A DNA stretch of 64,000 nt from Thiodiazotropha sp040793985 (GTDB lineage: Bacteria > Pseudomonadota > Gammaproteobacteria > Chromatiales > Chromatiaceae): assembly GCA_040793985.1 (NCBI GenBank), contig JBFNJI010000028.1, positions 1 through 64,000 of the forward strand, in the 5' to 3' direction. The notes beneath the pieces are model-generated. The model ran no database searches, had not been told where the DNA came from, and saw only the letters and a list, made by a program, of their open reading frames with translations. The translations under genes and the position numbers were made by a program. Each line of letters opens with the position of its first letter. Position 1 is the first letter of the stretch. Below, one piece after another: positions 1-8,788 of this stretch.

Positions 1-2
1 GG

Positions 3-93
3 CGCCCCGCAGGGGCGAGTCTGCGCAGCAGACGAGTCACAAGGAGCACAGCGACGCAGAACATCGCCGCCATGCGGCGATGGCCCGCAGGCC
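3..93. repeat. Array of four short perfect hairpins
   Basis: Four consecutive inverted repeats with 3-4 base loops lie head to tail: 3-8/12-17, 19-24/28-33, 62-70/74-82 and 82-85/90-93. The loops are GCA, GCA, CAT and CGCA. The segment is far more GC-rich than the DNA that follows. It has no convincing reading frame; the open frame across it (80-331) has no protein-like composition. This looks like a REP/MITE-type intergenic repeat or the end of a larger element cut by the window edge. The rest of 94-373 is unassigned; a T-loop-like GGTTCGAAC at 172-180 is not part of a tRNA fold. Confidence 0.5.
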
Positions 94-373
94 GAGTAAT
101 CCCTTCTATCAGTCGGCAGCCTGGCAAAGGAGTCCCTCGGCCCCTGTTTGTTTGGCGGATAGGGAGGCTATGGTTCGAACCCCTCGTTCGACAAGGCGCG
201 CAGCGTTGCAGGATGTTGCTGTGAGTGGATTCTGTGTATTTTTCACTATAAACCAGAGTAAAAGGTCACTAACCGTTCTAAATTATGGGTTTATAGTTGA
301 ATTACAGATGAATTTTCCAAGCAAGCAGTAGTGTCGAAAAATAAGATTGCCACGGACAAAAGCGGTGACCGAT

Positions 374-652
374 ATGCTGAATGAGAACCTAATTCCTCAT
401 CTGCTGATGGCTAACGACTTAAATTGGCAGGTTAAAATGGGTGCAAATATTGCGCCCCAAAAGCGCAAACGGGCGAAAGGCAGCATCAGAGAGCTCGAGC
501 TGATGGCCGCACATCTTCGACGGGGTGGTGAAAATAGGGCAGCGGATGAACTGGACAGCGAAATCATGGTAATGCTGGAAAAGAAGATCTGCAGAAAAAT
601 AATCAACCGCAGTCGAAAAGAGCAGAAATTGCTACACATGGGGCCCTCCTGA
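374..652 (+). CDS. Small basic hypothetical protein
   Basis: A frame of about 92 residues, rich in Lys/Arg (for example QKRKRAKGS near the middle and a basic C-terminus). It has no signal peptide or membrane segment. Start is uncertain: ATG 374 is used here; TTG 347 lies upstream and ATG 437 downstream has a better GGCAGG ribosome site. I recognise no family. It stands alone between a non-coding repeat region and the PhnD-like gene, about 125 bases upstream of the latter. It could be a chance frame, though codon usage is not obviously aberrant. Confidence 0.35.
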   Translation: MLNENLIPHLLMANDLNWQVKMGANIAPQKRKRAKGSIRELELMAAHLRRGGENRAADELDSEIMVMLEKKICRKIINRSRKEQKLLHMGPS

Positions 653-777
653 TATTCGATCACTTTCTTGTGTAGATTGCGGAGTTGCGACTAGGATTAT
701 GTTTGTACGCCTCTCAAAATGGCTTGAGAAGGGTGATGAATCATAAATTAGGAGTAAACCCGACCTCGGGATAGGGA

Positions 778-1662
778 GTGATGCGAAACACATCATGGAT
801 CACTTTATGGATGAAACGGCTTCCAGTGGGTGTTGTTGCAGTTTCGCTCGCGTGCCTAAGTACGATTGCATACAGCACGGACTCACTTGTATTTGGTATC
901 CACCCCTATCGTTCCCATGCCGAACTTCGAGAAATGTTCACTCCGCTGGCGGAGTATCTGAGCCGGAGAACCGGAAAACCGGTCGAGGTGAGGATCGGCG
1001 TGTCATACGAGTCTCACTTCAATGCAATCGTAAATGGGGAAGTTGATCTTGCATTTATCGGTCCCGCGTTATTCGTGCAATTGACCGATAAATACGGTGT
1101 CCCAAACCTGTTGGCCAGATTGGAGATTAATGGAAGCCCAACTTTCGCGGGTAAAATATTTGCCAAGGAGGGGGCTGGTATTCACTCACTGGATGACCTG
1201 AAGGGGACCCACTTCGCATTTGGCAGCAAGTCCTCGACCATGAGTCATCTGGTTCCCAGGCAACTGCTATTTGAAGCGGGTATCGATATCGATGATTTTT
1301 CAAGTCATCATTTTTTCAGCAGTCATGACAATGTCGCGCTGGCCGTGCTCTCGGGAGATGCAGATGCTGGTGCAGTGAAAGAGGCTGTATTTAAGAAGTA
1401 TCGTCAACAAGGACTTATAGAAATTGCCACTACATCCAAGATATCCGAGCACCTCTTTATCACTCCCTCAGGTACAGACCGGGAAATGACACGGCTACTA
1501 CGCGAACAGTTGCTTAATCTATCGGCAGATAAAGCGGAAACCGCTCGGGTTCTTCACCCCATAAAAAAGACGGCAACTGCCCTGGTAAGGGTGGAAGACA
1601 GCGATTATAAGAAGTTAAGGGATATATTTACGGCATTACGGGTCAGGGGTGTGGTCGAGTGA
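778..1662 (+). CDS. PhnD-like periplasmic substrate-binding protein
   Basis: A 294-residue protein with an N-terminal hydrophobic export segment (about residues 14-33), then a phosphonate/phosphite-type binding fold. Family hallmarks visible are the early FGIHPYRS strand, the DLAFIGPALF segment and FGSKSSTMSHLVPRQLL. It probably binds a small anion or organic ligand in the periplasm. No ABC permease or ATPase is nearby. Instead the stop overlaps the GTG start of a membrane PAS-GGDEF-EAL protein, so it likely acts as the sensory input of that enzyme rather than as a transporter component. The start may be GTG 778 or the adjacent ATG 781, both behind an AGGGAG ribosome site. Confidence 0.8.
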   Translation: MMRNTSWITLWMKRLPVGVVAVSLACLSTIAYSTDSLVFGIHPYRSHAELREMFTPLAEYLSRRTGKPVEVRIGVSYESHFNAIVNGEVDLAFIGPALFVQLTDKYGVPNLLARLEINGSPTFAGKIFAKEGAGIHSLDDLKGTHFAFGSKSSTMSHLVPRQLLFEAGIDIDDFSSHHFFSSHDNVALAVLSGDADAGAVKEAVFKKYRQQGLIEIATTSKISEHLFITPSGTDREMTRLLREQLLNLSADKAETARVLHPIKKTATALVRVEDSDYKKLRDIFTALRVRGVVE

Positions 1663-4250
1663 GCAAGTTCTTTCAACTGCCAACAATGACATGGGTTGTT
1701 CTCGCAACCGTGTTGTTTGTGCTTGTTCTATCCATGACCAGTGCGATTGTAATCTGGAACAGTCATAGCGAGCACATTGCGAAAGCTGAAGAAGTGGCGC
1801 AAAGCCAGCTTGAAACAATCTCCATGATTGTTGAGATCGAACTTCAGAAAGGTAATTATGAAACGCTTTCCAGCCTGGTGAAGCAGTGGGCCACCAATCA
1901 TAAAGATATCGATGAGATAAAGTTGATCGCACGAAACGGTTTCATTATTGCAGGCTATGGGCCTTACCTGCCGTCGGCGCGAAGATATCTGGTCAACAAG
2001 CAAATAGCTTACTCCTATCGGGGTGCTGCCACATTGACTTTGTCCATGAGCCTCGAAAACATCTACAACAGGACCGTCGAGCAAAGTCTGCAGGCTGCTG
2101 TTGCGGTGTTGCTGCTGACTGGCCTGTTTACGCTTTTGATCTATCTATTTCTGACTCGCCGTTATGAGGCGAATCTTCTTACCTTGATGGTTGAAGAGCT
2201 GAAAGATACTGAATCCAGAAATTTACAACTGGCTGCGTTTCCAAGCGAGAATCCGAATCCCATCATCGCATTCGATCTGAGTGGCAAGATAACATTCAAA
2301 AATCCTGCATACATCAAACTGATGCAAGGCTTCATGACTGACGATCCAATCAGTGTATTGCCCGCAAATCACCATGCATTCCTTGAGCGCATCGCCAATG
2401 GAGAATCTCAGGCCTTCGGTGAGAATGAAATCGGCAAGGTGAATCTTCTTGCGCACTATCAAATGATTGATGTTGCTGATGAGGTTTATGTATACATACA
2501 GGATATTACCGCGCAACGAGCTGCGGAGAAGGCGTTGCGAAAGGAGCGTAACCAGGCTCACACAACACTGGCCTCGATTGGTGACAGTGTAATTACTGTA
2601 GATCTGAATGGAATCGTTACGTACCTGAATGCGGCAGCGGCGAAGCTATGCAGGACAGATACCAAGAGACCAATCGGACAGCATTTTTCAGAGCTGTTGC
2701 GTCTCATGAATGATGGAGAGGAATGGACCATACAAGGATTGATCGTTGGTTGTCGCAAGAGCAAACCCAACCAAGTCGTAAACGAACAGGTATCACTCAT
2801 GATCCCGGATAGGGAAACGTTGCAAGTTCAGTTAACTGCCACACAGGTCAGTAACCAAGGTACTGAGAGTGAAGGTGTGGTCATAGTGATGCATGACATT
2901 ACCCGGGAGTACCGTTTACAGGCAGAGTTGCACCGGCAAGCAAGTCACGACAGTCTCACTGACTTAATAAATAGAAGTGCATTCGAATCCCATTTAGAGA
3001 GTGCCCTGGAGTCAGCAAAGAATAGAGGTAAAGAGCATATTCTGTGTTTTATGGATTTAGACCAATTCAAGATTGTAAACGATACCTGCGGCCATGTGGC
3101 TGGTGATGAGCTGTTGCGTCAGTTGGCGCGAATAATGCGGAAGCACTTCAGAGGGAGCGATGTGCTTGCCCGTGTGGGCGGTGATGAATTCAGTGCCATA
3201 TTGATTGACTGTCCTCTGCCTCAAGCTATTGAGCGTATCGACTCGTTACGGGAAGACGTGCAAGAGCATGTTTTCAACTGGGAGAATCAAAGTTTCAGAA
3301 TCAGCTTGAGCGTTGGCGTGTCACCAATCAATCTGTACAGTCAGAATGTCGTTCAACTTATGAGTACTGCTGACGCTGCGTGTTATTCGGCGAAGGATTC
3401 AGGTCGAAACCGTATAGTGGTCTATCAAAAGGATAGCGTAACTACAAGAAACAGATTGGGTGAAATGCAATGGGTATCGCGAATCAATGGTGCCCTTGAG
3501 GAGGATAAACTAGTCCTCTATGCGCAGCCAATTGTCGATTTGAACAGCGATGACTTGCAGACTGTGGCAGTGGAGATATTGGTGAGGATGCATTCCCCTG
3601 ACGGGGAACTGGTCCCGCCTGGGGCTTTTCTTCCGGCTGCGGACAGGTATGATCTTGCAGAACGTTTAGATAGTTGGGTTGTCGAGGAAGCTCTTCGCAT
3701 ATTGGCGAGATGCAGGAGTGACTATCCTGATTGCTTTATCAATCTTTCGGGCAGTACGCTGAGCCATCAAAGCCTGGTGCAAAATCTGAAAAAGCTTCTG
3801 CAGCAGTACAAAATAAAACCAGAGAAGATCACTTTCGAGGTTACTGAGACTACAACCATACAGAACCTTTCCAATGCTTTGAAAATGATTCGTGAATTGC
3901 GTGAGTTAGGATGCAAATTTGCCTTGGATGATTTCGGTTCGGGACTCTCCTCCTTTGGCTATCTGAAAAACCTGCCTATCGATTTCCTGAAAATCGATGG
4001 AATGTTCATAAAGGATATGCATACCGACTCACTCGATAAAGGAATGGTCGAGGCGATCAAGACGGTAGCAGATACTATGGAGTTGACGACCATAGCGGAG
4101 TTTGTGGAAAACGAAGAGATAGTTGAGGAACTGCGTAAGCTGGGTATCGACCTTGGTCAAGGCTATGGTATAGCGCATCCTAAGCCATTTACAGAATTTC
4201 TATCAGAAACCCAGGATGATAATGTAATTTGGTTGTCTTCCAGAATGTGA
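1659..4250 (+). CDS. Membrane PAS-GGDEF-EAL cyclic-di-GMP enzyme
   Basis: An 863-residue protein predicted to make and/or degrade cyclic di-GMP. Two membrane helices (about 11-32 and 146-168) bracket a periplasmic loop. Two PAS-like segments follow (about 195-285 and 298-420), then GGDEF (about 430-590) and EAL (about 603-850). The GGDEF motif is intact at 507-511. The EAL signature reads EIL at 639-641. The metal-binding DDFGSG, the LKIDG segment and the QGY near the C-terminus are all present, so phosphodiesterase activity is plausible. The GTG start overlaps the stop of the PhnD-like gene (GTGA), implying translational coupling and a ligand-responsive pair. Confidence 0.88.
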   Translation: MSKFFQLPTMTWVVLATVLFVLVLSMTSAIVIWNSHSEHIAKAEEVAQSQLETISMIVEIELQKGNYETLSSLVKQWATNHKDIDEIKLIARNGFIIAGYGPYLPSARRYLVNKQIAYSYRGAATLTLSMSLENIYNRTVEQSLQAAVAVLLLTGLFTLLIYLFLTRRYEANLLTLMVEELKDTESRNLQLAAFPSENPNPIIAFDLSGKITFKNPAYIKLMQGFMTDDPISVLPANHHAFLERIANGESQAFGENEIGKVNLLAHYQMIDVADEVYVYIQDITAQRAAEKALRKERNQAHTTLASIGDSVITVDLNGIVTYLNAAAAKLCRTDTKRPIGQHFSELLRLMNDGEEWTIQGLIVGCRKSKPNQVVNEQVSLMIPDRETLQVQLTATQVSNQGTESEGVVIVMHDITREYRLQAELHRQASHDSLTDLINRSAFESHLESALESAKNRGKEHILCFMDLDQFKIVNDTCGHVAGDELLRQLARIMRKHFRGSDVLARVGGDEFSAILIDCPLPQAIERIDSLREDVQEHVFNWENQSFRISLSVGVSPINLYSQNVVQLMSTADAACYSAKDSGRNRIVVYQKDSVTTRNRLGEMQWVSRINGALEEDKLVLYAQPIVDLNSDDLQTVAVEILVRMHSPDGELVPPGAFLPAADRYDLAERLDSWVVEEALRILARCRSDYPDCFINLSGSTLSHQSLVQNLKKLLQQYKIKPEKITFEVTETTTIQNLSNALKMIRELRELGCKFALDDFGSGLSSFGYLKNLPIDFLKIDGMFIKDMHTDSLDKGMVEAIKTVADTMELTTIAEFVENEEIVEELRKLGIDLGQGYGIAHPKPFTEFLSETQDDNVIWLSSRM

Positions 4251-4310
4251 TCAGGACTGTTTCAGGCAGGCATTGCAAGGTGAGAAGCAACGGATTCAAC
4301 TCCGCCAAAC

Positions 4311-4325
4311 TGTACAAAATGTACA
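4311..4325. promoter_or_regulatory. Paired TGTACA sites, possible operator
   Basis: Two copies of the self-complementary hexamer TGTACA are separated by AAA, giving an almost symmetric 15-base element. It lies in the 266-base gap between the GGDEF/EAL gene and the small membrane protein gene at 4517. The gap is AT-rich and has no other clear feature. Binding by a regulator is inference only. Confidence 0.25.
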
Positions 4326-4516
4326 CAAATTCCACATTTTACAGATTTATTGGTGAGAATCATATATATTGTCCGACACAGCGACTAGGTAGCCCTGACA
4401 CTACCAATTGTCTATAGGTCGCAAGTTTCCGGAATCATACGAAGCTGGATGGAAGTATGTAGTGGTCATGTGTCTGCCGGATACATGGGCCAACTATGGA
4501 AGTAGGAAGTAGATAG

Positions 4517-5002
4517 ATGGATGATGATGTCTATAGGACACCCAATGCGGTTTTAACCGATCAGCAACAACCCAGAGGATCAGCAGTTCGAGCCGTTTTG
4601 TTGGCGAGTGCTTTGGATATCATCGCCACCCTGTTAGTCGGCATTGTGATATCTCTCGTCTATGGCATGATCCTGGCCTCCAACGGTGATTCTCTTGAAG
4701 TTATAACTTTGAAGCTGTCGGAGATGGAGTTGACTTCGAGGGTATCAATGGCGGCAATATTGTCGGGTTGCATAATTACTACTTACGCCGGCTATCTCTG
4801 TGCGAAAATCGCCAATTTCGCAGAATACCGGGTTGTCGCGGGATTGGCTGTGGTAGTTATTGTATTCGGTATTGCAATGGGGCAATCCTACTATTCCTTC
4901 AGCGAAAACCTGGTGCTGAGCCTGTTATCGCTGTGTTGCGTCTATTTCGGCGCATGGCTCTATGTCGGCAAGAAGAAGCGTTCCTCAAACGATGGATGCT
5001 AA
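4517..5002 (+). CDS. Small four-helix membrane protein
   Basis: A 161-residue protein with a short hydrophilic N-terminus (includes DVYRTPNAVL) followed by four hydrophobic segments, about residues 28-53, 77-100, 107-127 and 132-152, and a basic C-terminal tail (KKKRSS). It is probably an inner-membrane protein. I do not recognise the family and assign no function. It is convergent with the hypothetical/holC/pepA series; upstream is a non-coding gap. The ATG at 4517 follows a weak AGGAAG ribosome-site-like stretch. Confidence 0.65.
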   Translation: MDDDVYRTPNAVLTDQQQPRGSAVRAVLLASALDIIATLLVGIVISLVYGMILASNGDSLEVITLKLSEMELTSRVSMAAILSGCIITTYAGYLCAKIANFAEYRVVAGLAVVVIVFGIAMGQSYYSFSENLVLSLLSLCCVYFGAWLYVGKKKRSSNDGC

Positions 5003-5060
5003 GAAAAGCAGTCACGCGAATGCCTGGCGTCATATCTCACCAGTAATCGACCGCAGGGAT

Positions 5061-5078
5061 GCGTATCCAAGTATACGC
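5061..5078. terminator. Hairpin between convergent genes
   Basis: Inverted repeat GCGTAT/ATACGC with a 6-base loop, in the 99-base gap between two converging genes. There is no long T tract on either side, so intrinsic termination is only possible. Confidence 0.25.
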
Positions 5079-5101
5079 TAGGGATTGGGTTTACACTCGG
5101 G

Positions 5102-5518
5102 TCAGAGATTGTCGTCGTGATAGATATCTATCGGATCCTGGGCATCTTCTGTCTTGGCATGTTGCCTTCGAGGCCCGAATTCGCCTTCCAGCCGTTGTTC
5201 GATCAAGTAACTGATTCGATGTGCCAATGTGGAGTCAAGTTCATCATGCAGAATCTGGCTGATACGCGTAGTGGTGTCCTCAATCACCTTGTTGACTGCA
5301 TCGGAAACCATGCCCCGTAGGTCATCCTCGAGTTGCTTGGCGATTTCATCCCGCATGGCGAGGAGTTCTTCGTCATACTCCGGGATGCCGCTATCTGCGA
5401 TTTCCGCTTCTTCATCGGCGAATTCGATCAACTCTGATTCGATTTCTTCCATTGAAACCACATCTTCCAGTAACGGAATGGCAGAATCCTGATCCTGTGA
5501 TGTGTCGTCTCTATTCAT
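5102..5518 (-). CDS. Acidic hypothetical protein downstream of holC
   Basis: A 138-residue, very acidic protein without signal peptide or membrane segment. The N-terminal half is Glu/Asp-rich. The C-terminal half, from about residue 55, looks helical and amphipathic and ends in a polar tail. Its ATG follows the holC stop directly (TAGATG), so the two are surely co-translated. The position suggests a link to the DNA polymerase III chi subunit, but I know no function and assign none. Confidence 0.6.
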   Translation of the reverse strand: MNRDDTSQDQDSAIPLLEDVVSMEEIESELIEFADEEAEIADSGIPEYDEELLAMRDEIAKQLEDDLRGMVSDAVNKVIEDTTTRISQILHDELDSTLAHRISYLIEQRLEGEFGPRRQHAKTEDAQDPIDIYHDDNL

Positions 5519-5947
5519 CTATTTAATATCGTGTTTATTGAGAGGGTAGCCCCTGTCGCGGTAGAAGCGGAAACGTTCCCGAGCGGCTGCAATGACATCT
5601 GGCTCCTGATCGATGATCTCAGCTACACGCTCAAACCGACTGAAAAAACTGGGTACATCGTTAGAGAGATTGATGAGGACATCCTTTTCGTCGCCACTCT
5701 CCTTATCATGGCTGATTATCACCGGTGTGGTCAAAGGGTCGCACTCATTGGCCATTCCATGGGGTAGGAAGCTGCCCTGGCGAAAGGTCCACAACAACCT
5801 GTTCATATGCCGCGACTCCTCTACGCAGCCGGTATGGATCAAAATTCTGCGACCCTGGTGATAGATCTTCTCGCTTAGACGGCAGGCCAGGGTGAAGCGG
5901 TTGCCCATGGCACGTTCATCGAGTAGATAAAAGTCGACCTGTGTCAT
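5519..5947 (-). CDS. holC: DNA polymerase III chi subunit
   Basis: A 142-residue protein close to the usual length (about 147 in E. coli). It opens with the TQVDFYLL strand and has the ACRLSEKIYHQGRRILIHT and LLWTFRQGSFLPH segments typical of HolC. The chi subunit bridges single-stranded DNA-binding protein and the clamp loader during replication. It sits 31 bases after pepA on the same strand, a conserved pepA-holC arrangement in gammaproteobacteria. In many relatives valS follows holC; here an acidic hypothetical gene takes that place. Confidence 0.9.
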   Translation of the reverse strand: MTQVDFYLLDERAMGNRFTLACRLSEKIYHQGRRILIHTGCVEESRHMNRLLWTFRQGSFLPHGMANECDPLTTPVIISHDKESGDEKDVLINLSNDVPSFFSRFERVAEIIDQEPDVIAAARERFRFYRDRGYPLNKHDIK

Positions 5948-5978
5948 CTACCGCCCCTGATATCCGATGCCGTTGGTT

Positions 5979-7472
5979 TCATAGACCACAGCGCTTTAGC
6001 AGGAATTGGGTGAGCAGGCCCACAGGTCTGCCAGTGGCGCCTTTTTGCGCTCCGCTACGCCAGGCTGTACCGGCGATATCGAGATGCGCCCACTTGAACT
6101 TTTTCGTATAGCGTGAGAGAAAACAGGCTGCGGTGATGGTCCCCGCGCCTTTGCCGCCTATGTTGGCCATGTCGGCAAAGTTACTGTCGAGTTGCTCCTG
6201 GTAGTCATCCCAGAGTGGCAGCTGCCAGGCACGATCGCCTGAATCGTTACCGGCCTCCAGGAGTTCCTTCGCCAGGGGATCGTCATTGGCCATCAGCCCC
6301 GATGCCTGGTTGCCCAGGGCCACGATGCAGGCGCCTGTCAGTGTGGCGATGTCGATCACTACCGCCGGGTTGAATCGTTCAGAATAGGTCAGTGCATCGC
6401 AAAGTATGAGACGTCCCTCGGCATCGGTGTTGAGTATTTCGATGGTTTGTCCCGACATGCTGGTCACGATATCACCCGGTTTATTGGCATCGCCATCGGG
6501 CAGGTTTTCCGATGCGGGTACGACACCGATCAGATTGACCGGCATATCCATGGAGAGGGCGGCCTTGATTGTGCCGAAAACTGTGGCACCGCCGCACATA
6601 TCGTATTTCATCTCATCCATTGCCGCCGAGGGCTTTAGGGAGATGCCGCCTGCATCGAAGGTCAGCCCTTTACCGACCAGGACGATGGGCTTGGCGCCAG
6701 GCTTGCCACCCGCATACTCCATGATGATCAGTTTCGCGGGCTGTCGGCTGCCACGGGAGACAGAGAGCAGTGAGCCCATACCCAGTTTCGCCATCTGTCT
6801 CTCATCCAGGATGCGTACCTTGAGGCGGTTTTCATTGCGCCCCAGTTTCCTTGCCTGATCGGCAAGATAGCTGGGTGTACAGATGTTGCCGGGTAGATTG
6901 GCCAGGTTTTTTGTCAACTCGATACCTGAGGCGATGGCGCTGGCCTGAGAGAGCGCCTTTTGAACCCGCTTGAGATGGCGGCGGTCGTGTATGAAGAGTG
7001 CGAGTCGTTTCAGCGGGCGCTGTACTTTTTTGACTTCACTCTTGGTTTCATTGAATTTATAGAGGCTGGCCTCGGCGCTGACAACGGTCTCCCGTACAGC
7101 CTGAGACAGGTCCAGGTCGTCGCTGGGCAGCTCAGCCAGTCCCCAGATCGCCTCCATCGCGTGGTTCTGATTCAGGGTCTTGGTAACGGCGGTTATACAC
7201 TTGATATACTGTTTCCTGCTGAATTCGCGTTGTTTACCCAACCCAACCAGGAGGACACGCTCTGCCTCTATGCCGGGCAGATCATAGAGCAACAACTGCT
7301 GACCGCTCTCCCCATTCATATCTCCGCGTTTCAGAATACCTTGCAGTGCGCCCTTGGAGGATTTGTCCAACTGCTGTGCCAGGGGTGTGAGCTGACGCTT
7401 GGAGAAGACTCCTGCCACCAGACAGGGCGTTTTAAGTTTTGCAGGATCTCCGGTTTTTATCGTGTAATCCAT
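5979..7472 (-). CDS. pepA: Leucyl aminopeptidase (M17)
   Basis: A 497-residue cytosolic dizinc/dimanganese aminopeptidase, close to the 503 residues of E. coli PepA. The N-terminal macro-like domain is followed by the catalytic domain carrying the metal-ligand segment KGLTFDAGG (about 264-272) and the diagnostic NTDAEGRL (about 348-355). It removes N-terminal residues from peptides. In E. coli PepA also binds DNA in site-specific recombination; whether that applies here is unknown. It is divergent from lptF across a 209-base gap and heads the pepA-holC series. Confidence 0.95.
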   Translation of the reverse strand: MDYTIKTGDPAKLKTPCLVAGVFSKRQLTPLAQQLDKSSKGALQGILKRGDMNGESGQQLLLYDLPGIEAERVLLVGLGKQREFSRKQYIKCITAVTKTLNQNHAMEAIWGLAELPSDDLDLSQAVRETVVSAEASLYKFNETKSEVKKVQRPLKRLALFIHDRRHLKRVQKALSQASAIASGIELTKNLANLPGNICTPSYLADQARKLGRNENRLKVRILDERQMAKLGMGSLLSVSRGSRQPAKLIIMEYAGGKPGAKPIVLVGKGLTFDAGGISLKPSAAMDEMKYDMCGGATVFGTIKAALSMDMPVNLIGVVPASENLPDGDANKPGDIVTSMSGQTIEILNTDAEGRLILCDALTYSERFNPAVVIDIATLTGACIVALGNQASGLMANDDPLAKELLEAGNDSGDRAWQLPLWDDYQEQLDSNFADMANIGGKGAGTITAACFLSRYTKKFKWAHLDIAGTAWRSGAQKGATGRPVGLLTQFLLKRCGL

Positions 7473-7622
7473 GGAACGGTTGGCCTCGCGGTTGCTTGCT
7501 GCAGATTGGTGTTAAACAGGCTAGGTGACAATTTCAACTTTTTTATACACTAGGTATAGGAAAATGTCAGGATCCCAATGATGAAACGACTCTCTCCAGT
7601 CTACCCAATCACCAACCAATTA

Positions 7623-7638
7623 ACACCCTATATGGTGT
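7623..7638. promoter_or_regulatory. Inverted repeat in pepA/lptF intergenic region
   Basis: ACACC and GGTGT flank the AT-rich core CTATAT. The element sits 43 bases before the lptF start, in the region shared with the divergent pepA. It could be an operator, or the core could be part of a -10 element. Weak evidence. Confidence 0.25.
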
Positions 7639-7681
7639 AATCTAAATTAACGATCTACCAAGCGAGGGCAGGGCAGGATAT

Positions 7682-8788
7682 TTGATCACACTGATTGACC
7701 GCTACCTTTTGAAAGAAGTGTTCAAGGCGCTGCTTGCGATTCTGCTTGTACTCGCCTTGATCATGCTCGCAAACAGCTTCATCAAGCTGTTGAAGGAGGT
7801 GGCTTCCGGAGAGCTCAGCGGTAATTTGCTGTTCCAGCTGCTTGGGTTGCAGATGGTGGTCTATATACCCCGCCTGATACCCCCGGCCTTCTTCTTTGCC
7901 GTGCTCTACGTTATCGGCAGGATGTACCGTGACAGTGAAATGGTTGCCCTGGCTTGCTGCGGCGTTGGTGACTTCCGGCTCTATCGTTCATTGCTGCTTG
8001 TGGTGACTCCGATTGCACTGTTGACTGGCTGGCTGTCGCTCTATGTACAGCCCTGGGCGAGCCGGCTAAGCGCCGAGCTGATAAGTTCCCAGCGTGGGCA
8101 GGCGACTGAATTGGCGGGGGTCAGCGCCGGACGCTTCAACGAGTACAGTCAGGGCGACCTTGTGCTCTATGTGGAGTCGATATCGAACGAACAGAAACGG
8201 ATGCGTAATGTCTTCGTGCAGCAACGAAGGGCAGGTGTGCTCAGCTTAGTGACCGCGCAGGGCGGTTACCAATACATCGATGAAGAATCAGGGGGGCGTT
8301 ACCTGGTATTGGAGGATGGGCGCAGATACGAAGGCTCGCCGGGAGCTGCGGACTACCGGATCAGTGAGTTCGATCGTTACGGCTTGCGCATCAAGAGTGG
8401 CGAGGGCGCTGTCGCTAAGATCAATCGTAAATCACTCTCAAATCATGCCCTATTGAATTCAAAGTCGATCAGAGACAGAGCGGAGTTCCAGGTCAGGGTG
8501 GCACAGATACTCGGCCTCATGGTATTTGCCCTGCTCAGTCTTCCCCTCGGCCGTTCCATGCCTCGTCAAGGTCCCTTTGGCCGCCTGTTATTGGCGTTCA
8601 TCCTCTATACCCTCTATCTCAGTCTGCAGGGGGTGGCGGAGAACTGGATGGTCGATGGGACAACCGCGGAGTGGCTGGGGATCTGGTGGGTGCACCTGGG
8701 CTTGGCCCTGATTGGATTACTGCTGCTGATACCCGATAGTCATGTCTATCGCAGGATGCACAGGAAGCTATTGAGAGAGAAGGCATGA
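7682..8788 (+). CDS. lptF: LPS export permease LptF
   Basis: A 368-residue inner-membrane subunit of the LptB2FG ABC transporter that extracts lipopolysaccharide from the inner membrane. Three N-terminal helices (about 12-35, 55-80, 98-120), a periplasmic beta-jellyroll-like domain (about 125-265) and three C-terminal helices match the family. The start is TTG at 7682, supported by AGGGCAGG upstream and by the conserved opening residues (LIDRYLLKEVFKALLAIL). Its stop overlaps the start of lptG, so the two subunits are coupled in translation. Confidence 0.93.
   Translation: MITLIDRYLLKEVFKALLAILLVLALIMLANSFIKLLKEVASGELSGNLLFQLLGLQMVVYIPRLIPPAFFFAVLYVIGRMYRDSEMVALACCGVGDFRLYRSLLLVVTPIALLTGWLSLYVQPWASRLSAELISSQRGQATELAGVSAGRFNEYSQGDLVLYVESISNEQKRMRNVFVQQRRAGVLSLVTAQGGYQYIDEESGGRYLVLEDGRRYEGSPGAADYRISEFDRYGLRIKSGEGAVAKINRKSLSNHALLNSKSIRDRAEFQVRVAQILGLMVFALLSLPLGRSMPRQGPFGRLLLAFILYTLYLSLQGVAENWMVDGTTAEWLGIWWVHLGLALIGLLLLIPDSHVYRRMHRKLLREKA

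Noticed and set aside
172..183. T-loop-like GGTTCGAACCCC suggesting a tRNA
   Set aside because: No acceptor stem, anticodon arm or CCA end can be formed around it on either strand.
80..331. 83-codon plus-strand frame across the hairpin array
   Set aside because: Runs through repeat DNA, with no protein-like sequence or ribosome site.
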